Assembly (NCBI GenBank): GCA_013817135.1
Contig: JACDDF010000205.1
Span: 1-5,268, forward strand
Direction of reading: 5' to 3'
Length of the DNA stretch: 5,268 bases
DNA from: Nitrospirales bacterium
Lineage (GTDB): Bacteria > Nitrospirota > Nitrospiria > Nitrospirales > UBA8639
The stretch's first letter is position 1. Each line of letters starts with the position of its first letter. Position numbers and translations under genes: made by a program. Below, in pieces: positions 1 through 5,268 of the stretch. The notes under the pieces are model-generated. The model searched no databases. It saw only the letters and a program-made list of their open reading frames with translations, and was not told where the DNA came from.

Positions 1-731
1 AAGTCGGGGCCCCCTTCCTGGTTCGTGGACAGGATGTCAAAAAAGACCAATCTTATTTCCTCTATCGTATACCACCCAGTTGGCTCTCAAAAATGATGTT
101 CCCTCTAGGGGAAATGGAAAAACCTGATGTATGGATGGAAGCGGAGGCCATGGGCCTGCCGGTGGACGAACTCAAAGAAAGCCAGGAAATTTGCTTTGTG
201 ACGCAAGGTGATTACCGACAATTCCTCAAGCAACATGCACCGCAGGCTTCAATTCCTGGTACGTTTGTGGATGTGAAGGGCAAGGAGCTAGGGCAGCATC
301 AGGGCGTCGCGTTTTATACGCCAGGGCAACGAAAAGGATTGGGTATTTCCGGAGGAAGCCGTTTGTATGTGCAGCGTGTGGTTCCTGAATTGAATATGGT
401 GGTTTTGGGTCCTGTCGAGGATTTAGATAGCAGAGAATGTCTGGTTTCAGATTTGAATATTTTCTCCCCAGAGACATTGAGAAATGCTCCCAAAATTGAT
501 GTGAAATTTCGGTATAGTTCTCCTCCAGTCCCAGCTACTCACCGATGGTCAGGCTCGACCTCGATGACAATAATGTTTGATGCGCCCGTTCGGGCTTTAA
601 GCCCTGGCCAGTCAGCCGTATTTTATCTTGGTGATCGTGTCTTGGGAGGCGGAATCATTCAAGGGCCAACCCCAAAGAAAAGCATTCAGATGTGCGAGGA
701 ACCCACCTCCGCTGAACCACTCCAATGTTAA
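1..731 (+). CDS. mnmA: tRNA-specific 2-thiouridylase MnmA, C-terminal part (5' end outside window)
   Basis: MnmA activates U34 of the Lys, Glu and Gln tRNAs with ATP and replaces the C2 oxygen with sulfur relayed to it as a persulfide; it acts in the cytoplasm. The frame is open from the left edge (first full codon at 3) to TAA at 729-731, giving 242 residues. Family proteins are about 360-370 residues, so roughly the first 120 are missing, including the ATP PP-loop (SGGVDSS) and the first catalytic cysteine. Visible hallmarks are KDQSYFLY (fragment residues 14-21), FPLGEM just after it, ESQEICFV with the second catalytic cysteine at fragment residue 64 (codon 192-194), the PGQRKGLG motif, and the C-terminal beta-barrel signature ending RVLGGG. 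The internal ATG at 93 is not the start, because conserved family sequence continues upstream of it. The gene reads towards atpH, 127 bp away. No convincing terminator follows, so some readthrough into atp is possible. The identification is firm. Confidence 0.95.
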   Translation, partial: VGAPFLVRGQDVKKDQSYFLYRIPPSWLSKMMFPLGEMEKPDVWMEAEAMGLPVDELKESQEICFVTQGDYRQFLKQHAPQASIPGTFVDVKGKELGQHQGVAFYTPGQRKGLGISGGSRLYVQRVVPELNMVVLGPVEDLDSRECLVSDLNIFSPETLRNAPKIDVKFRYSSPPVPATHRWSGSTSMTIMFDAPVRALSPGQSAVFYLGDRVLGGGIIQGPTPKKSIQMCEEPTSAEPLQC

Positions 732-772
732 GGGAATCGGAGAAAAAATCCCTTTACATCCGCTCTTTCCGG

Positions 773-801
773 TTGACAGGCTTTATCACTCATGCTACTT
801 T
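773..801 (+). promoter_or_regulatory. Candidate sigma70-type promoter for the atpHAGD operon
   Basis: The gap between mnmA and atpH contains a perfect -35 hexamer, TTGACA (773-778). A 17-bp spacer separates it from TACTTT (796-801), which matches the -10 consensus at the key T1, A2 and T6 positions. TG at 793-794 sits one base before the -10, making an extended -10 (TGnTANNNT) that would compensate for the weak hexamer. Transcription would begin near 807-809, leaving a leader of about 50 nt before atpH. The position, in the only sizeable gap upstream of atpH, supports a role as operon promoter. This is a consensus match only; no transcript start is demonstrated. Confidence 0.6.
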
Positions 802-858
802 CACCCGCTTAACGCACGCCAAATTCCGTTCAAATGGCTCCTGGACTCTCTGTAAGCT

Positions 859-1398
859 GTGAATAAAAGCACCATTGGGCGCCGATATGCATCGGCCCTT
901 TTCCAACTACTCGATCAATCGGGTATCGAACCAGCACGAAGTGCCTTGAGCGCATTGCAACAAGGCTTGGAGGAAACCCCTGCCTTGAAGCATGTCCTCG
1001 CTTCACCAGTTTTTAATTTTGAGGAAAAACAGGCCGTCCTGAATGAATTGAGCCAACGGATGGAGGCCCCTTCAGTCATGCGGGATTTTCTCACTCAACT
1101 GTTGAAAAAGAATCGGGCCATGTTACTTCCTGAAATTTCAGAGGCGTTTGCGGAATTGGCAGATCAGCAACAGGGTGTTCAGCAGGTCTGGGTGGGCTCT
1201 GCCACACCGTTACAATCGGGCGAAAAAGAACAGATCAAGCAAGACTTGTCTCAAACGCTACACCATGGAGTCGAGGTGGCCTTTGAGGTTGATCCCCATC
1301 TTATTGCGGGATTAAGAATAAAAATTGGCAGCCGGGTTTTTGATAATACGATATTGGGTCGACTCACCGGTATGCACGATCAGTTGACGAAGGGATAA
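859..1398 (+). CDS. atpH: F-type ATP synthase delta subunit (F1, OSCP-like)
   Basis: The delta subunit caps the alpha3-beta3 hexamer and ties it to the b-subunit peripheral stalk, holding F1 still while the rotor turns. The product has 179 residues, normal for the family (E. coli 177). The N-terminal helical domain begins with the typical RRYASALF (residues 8-15). The C-terminal part has the conserved pattern DPHLIAGLRIKIGSRVFDNT, followed by a short closing helix. The start is GTG at 859: an in-frame TAA lies at 853-855, and there is no other start codon before the conserved RRYA segment, so GTG is effectively forced. No good Shine-Dalgarno sequence precedes it; there are only a distant GGA (843-845) and a weak TAAG (853-856). 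The stop codon lies 3 bases before atpA, so the two are surely co-transcribed. Delta is the least conserved F1 subunit, but the context removes doubt. Confidence 0.95.
   Translation: MNKSTIGRRYASALFQLLDQSGIEPARSALSALQQGLEETPALKHVLASPVFNFEEKQAVLNELSQRMEAPSVMRDFLTQLLKKNRAMLLPEISEAFAELADQQQGVQQVWVGSATPLQSGEKEQIKQDLSQTLHHGVEVAFEVDPHLIAGLRIKIGSRVFDNTILGRLTGMHDQLTKG
1390..1395 (+). promoter_or_regulatory. Ribosome binding site of atpA, inside the end of atpH
   Basis: AAGGGA ends six bases before the atpA ATG at 1402 and overlaps the last codons of atpH. Its position supports this ATG as the true start and suggests coupling, because ribosomes finishing atpH end within a few bases of the atpA start. 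Confidence 0.7.
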
Positions 1399-1401
1399 TC
1401 C

Positions 1402-2922
1402 ATGCAGATCAAAGCAGAAGAAATCAGCTCCATCATTAAGGAAAAAATTAAAGGATTTGAGCAACGCGTTGATGTCAAGGAAATGGGCTACGTCATCCAG
1501 GTGGGTGATAATATTGCCAAGGTCTATGGTTTAGAAGGCGCAATGGCTGGTGAGTTATTGGAATTTCCTGGTGGAGTGTATGGGGTGGCTTTGAACCTGG
1601 AGGAAGATAGTGTCGGGGTGGTGCTTTTGGGTGAGGATGTGGGAATTCGGGAAGGAGATCCGGTAAAACGCACTGGACGAATTGCCGAGGTCCCGGTTGG
1701 GGAAGCGCTTGTTGGTCGTGTTGTCGATGCCATTGGGAAGCCCATTGATGGGAAGGGACCAATCAATACCACGGAAACACGCCTTATCGAAATTCGGGCG
1801 CCTGGTGTGGTGGATCGGCAATCAGTAGGAGAACCGCTTCAAACTGGGCTCAAGGCCATAGATGCCATGATTCCGGTCGGTCGGGGCCAACGGGAGTTAA
1901 TTATTGGGGATCGCCAAACCGGGAAAACCGCTATTGCGGTTGACACCATCATTAATCAAAAAGGCCTGGGTGTGTTTTGTTTTTACGTGGCCATCGGGCA
2001 AAAACGATCAACGGTGGCTCGAGTGGTGAAAACTCTGGAAGATCATGGGGCTATGGAGTACACCACTGTGGTGTCAGCGACTGCCAGCGATTCGGCTTCG
2101 TTGCAATTTTTTGCACCGTATGCCGGTGTCACCATGGCCGAATATTTCCGCGACAATGGCAAGCATGCACTGATTGTATATGACGATTTATCCAAACATG
2201 CGACCGCCTATCGCCAGCTTTCTCTTCTCCTCCGACGGCCACCAGGCCGTGAAGCCTATCCGGGTGATGTGTTCTACTTGCATTCCCGGTTATTGGAGCG
2301 GGCCGCGAAGATGAGTGATGAAAAAGGTGCCGGCAGTTTGACGGCATTGCCGATTATCGAAACGCAAGCAGGTGACGTCTCTGCCTATATTCCAACGAAT
2401 GTGATTTCTATTACTGATGGGCAGATCTATCTGGCGGCCGACCTATTCTATTCCGGTATCCGACCAGCGATTAACGTTGGATTATCGGTATCCCGCGTGG
2501 GAGGTTCTGCCCAGATTAAGACCATGAAACAGGTGGCTGGGACGCTTAGGCTTGATTTGGCCCAATACCGGGAAATGGCGGCCTTTTCGCAGTTTGGGAG
2601 TGAATTGGACAAAGCCACGCAAGCCCAATTGGCTCGTGGTGCGCGCATGGTGGAGCTGCTCAAGCAGGATCAGTACAAACCCCTGGCCGTGGCGGATCAG
2701 GTGTTGTCGATTTTTGCTGGGGTGAATGGGTTTCTTGATAATGTTCCTGTGAATAAAATCCGTGAGTTTGAACAAAACCTGTTAGCTTTCATTAAAGAAA
2801 AGTACCCCAATATTCGGGAAGATATTGTGACCAAAAAGAAGATTGATGATGAATTTGGTGGAAAATTAAAAAGCATCATTTCGGAATTTAAAACGTCCAA
2901 AGGCTACGACCAGGCCGCGTAA
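1402..2922 (+). CDS. atpA: F-type ATP synthase alpha subunit
   Basis: Alpha alternates with beta in the F1 hexamer. It carries the non-catalytic nucleotide sites and supplies the arginine finger to the catalytic sites on beta. The product has 506 residues, within the usual 500-515. An N-terminal helix and beta-barrel (about 1-95) precede the nucleotide-binding domain. The Walker A motif GDRQTGKT lies at 169-176, with the Q that is typical of alpha. The Walker B strand ALIVYDD is at 256-262. The segment [20 protein letters not shown] is at 275-294, the ATP synthase alpha/beta signature region lies around [14 protein letters not shown] (355-368), and the arginine finger is Arg365. The C-terminal helical domain follows and ends in a lysine-rich tail. 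No key residue is missing. ATG at 1402 has a good ribosome binding site and gives the standard N-terminus. It sits 3 bases after atpH and 8 bases before atpG. Confidence 0.99.
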   Translation: MQIKAEEISSIIKEKIKGFEQRVDVKEMGYVIQVGDNIAKVYGLEGAMAGELLEFPGGVYGVALNLEEDSVGVVLLGEDVGIREGDPVKRTGRIAEVPVGEALVGRVVDAIGKPIDGKGPINTTETRLIEIRAPGVVDRQSVGEPLQTGLKAIDAMIPVGRGQRELIIGDRQTGKTAIAVDTIINQKGLGVFCFYVAIGQKRSTVARVVKTLEDHGAMEYTTVVSATASDSASLQFFAPYAGVTMAEYFRDNGKHALIVYDDLSKHATAYRQLSLLLRRPPGREAYPGDVFYLHSRLLERAAKMSDEKGAGSLTALPIIETQAGDVSAYIPTNVISITDGQIYLAADLFYSGIRPAINVGLSVSRVGGSAQIKTMKQVAGTLRLDLAQYREMAAFSQFGSELDKATQAQLARGARMVELLKQDQYKPLAVADQVLSIFAGVNGFLDNVPVNKIREFEQNLLAFIKEKYPNIREDIVTKKKIDDEFGGKLKSIISEFKTSKGYDQAA

Positions 2923-2930
2923 AATTTTTT

Positions 2931-5268
<2,338 letters not shown>

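Noticed and set aside
730..754. Inverted repeat AAGGGA / TCCCTT after the mnmA stop as an mnmA terminator
   Set aside because: The stem is only 6 bp around a 13-base loop and is not followed by a T-tract. It is too weak to call.
628..855. 75-codon open frame across the mnmA end and the mnmA-atpH gap
   Set aside because: Nearly half of it overlaps the conserved C-terminus of mnmA in another frame, the product resembles no family I know, and it has no clear ribosome binding site. It shares the atpH frame but is closed by TAA at 853-855, so it is not an atpH extension.
1493..1821. Several minus-strand open frames opposite atpA
   Set aside because: They lie antisense to a highly conserved gene, and their low-complexity, proline-rich products are what reverse reading of glycine- and valine-rich codons gives. 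The same holds for the minus-strand frames opposite atpG and atpD.

Overview
This is a bacterial housekeeping window with five genes, all on the plus strand. In order they are the 3' part of mnmA (tRNA 2-thiouridylase), then atpH, atpA, atpG and most of atpD, which encode the delta, alpha, gamma and beta subunits of the F1 sector of F-type ATP synthase. mnmA is cut by the left edge and atpD by the right edge. The other three genes are complete and look intact, with no frameshifts, missing catalytic motifs or mobile elements.

Layout: 1-731 is mnmA. 732-858 is a 127-bp gap with a good sigma70-type promoter candidate (TTGACA, 17-bp spacer, extended -10), which would make it the start of the atp transcript. 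859-3806 holds atpH, atpA and atpG, separated by 3 and 8 bases. 3807-3877 is a 71-bp gap whose RNA could fold into a GC-containing hairpin followed by a U-tract, just before a strong Shine-Dalgarno sequence. 3878 to the end is atpD.

How the genes work together: alpha and beta form the catalytic hexamer, gamma is the central rotor shaft, and delta (OSCP-like) joins the top of the hexamer to the peripheral stalk. The order delta-alpha-gamma-beta is the classical one. However, the b-subunit gene (atpF) and the other Fo genes do not precede atpH; mnmA does. The F1 genes therefore form their own cluster, separated from Fo. Epsilon (atpC) would be expected just past the right edge but cannot be seen. 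mnmA has no evident functional link to ATP synthase and is probably only a neighbour.

Organism: the base composition is near balanced by eye, and the proteins are typical bacterial F1 subunits. A split F1 cluster occurs in Alphaproteobacteria and some other phyla. My impression of the protein sequences leans towards Nitrospirota (Nitrospira-like), but this is a low-confidence guess from memory, not a demonstrated assignment.

I found no previously undescribed system here. The points worth a second look are regulatory: the atpG-atpD hairpin, the atpH promoter, and the poor or absent Shine-Dalgarno sequences at atpH and atpG.
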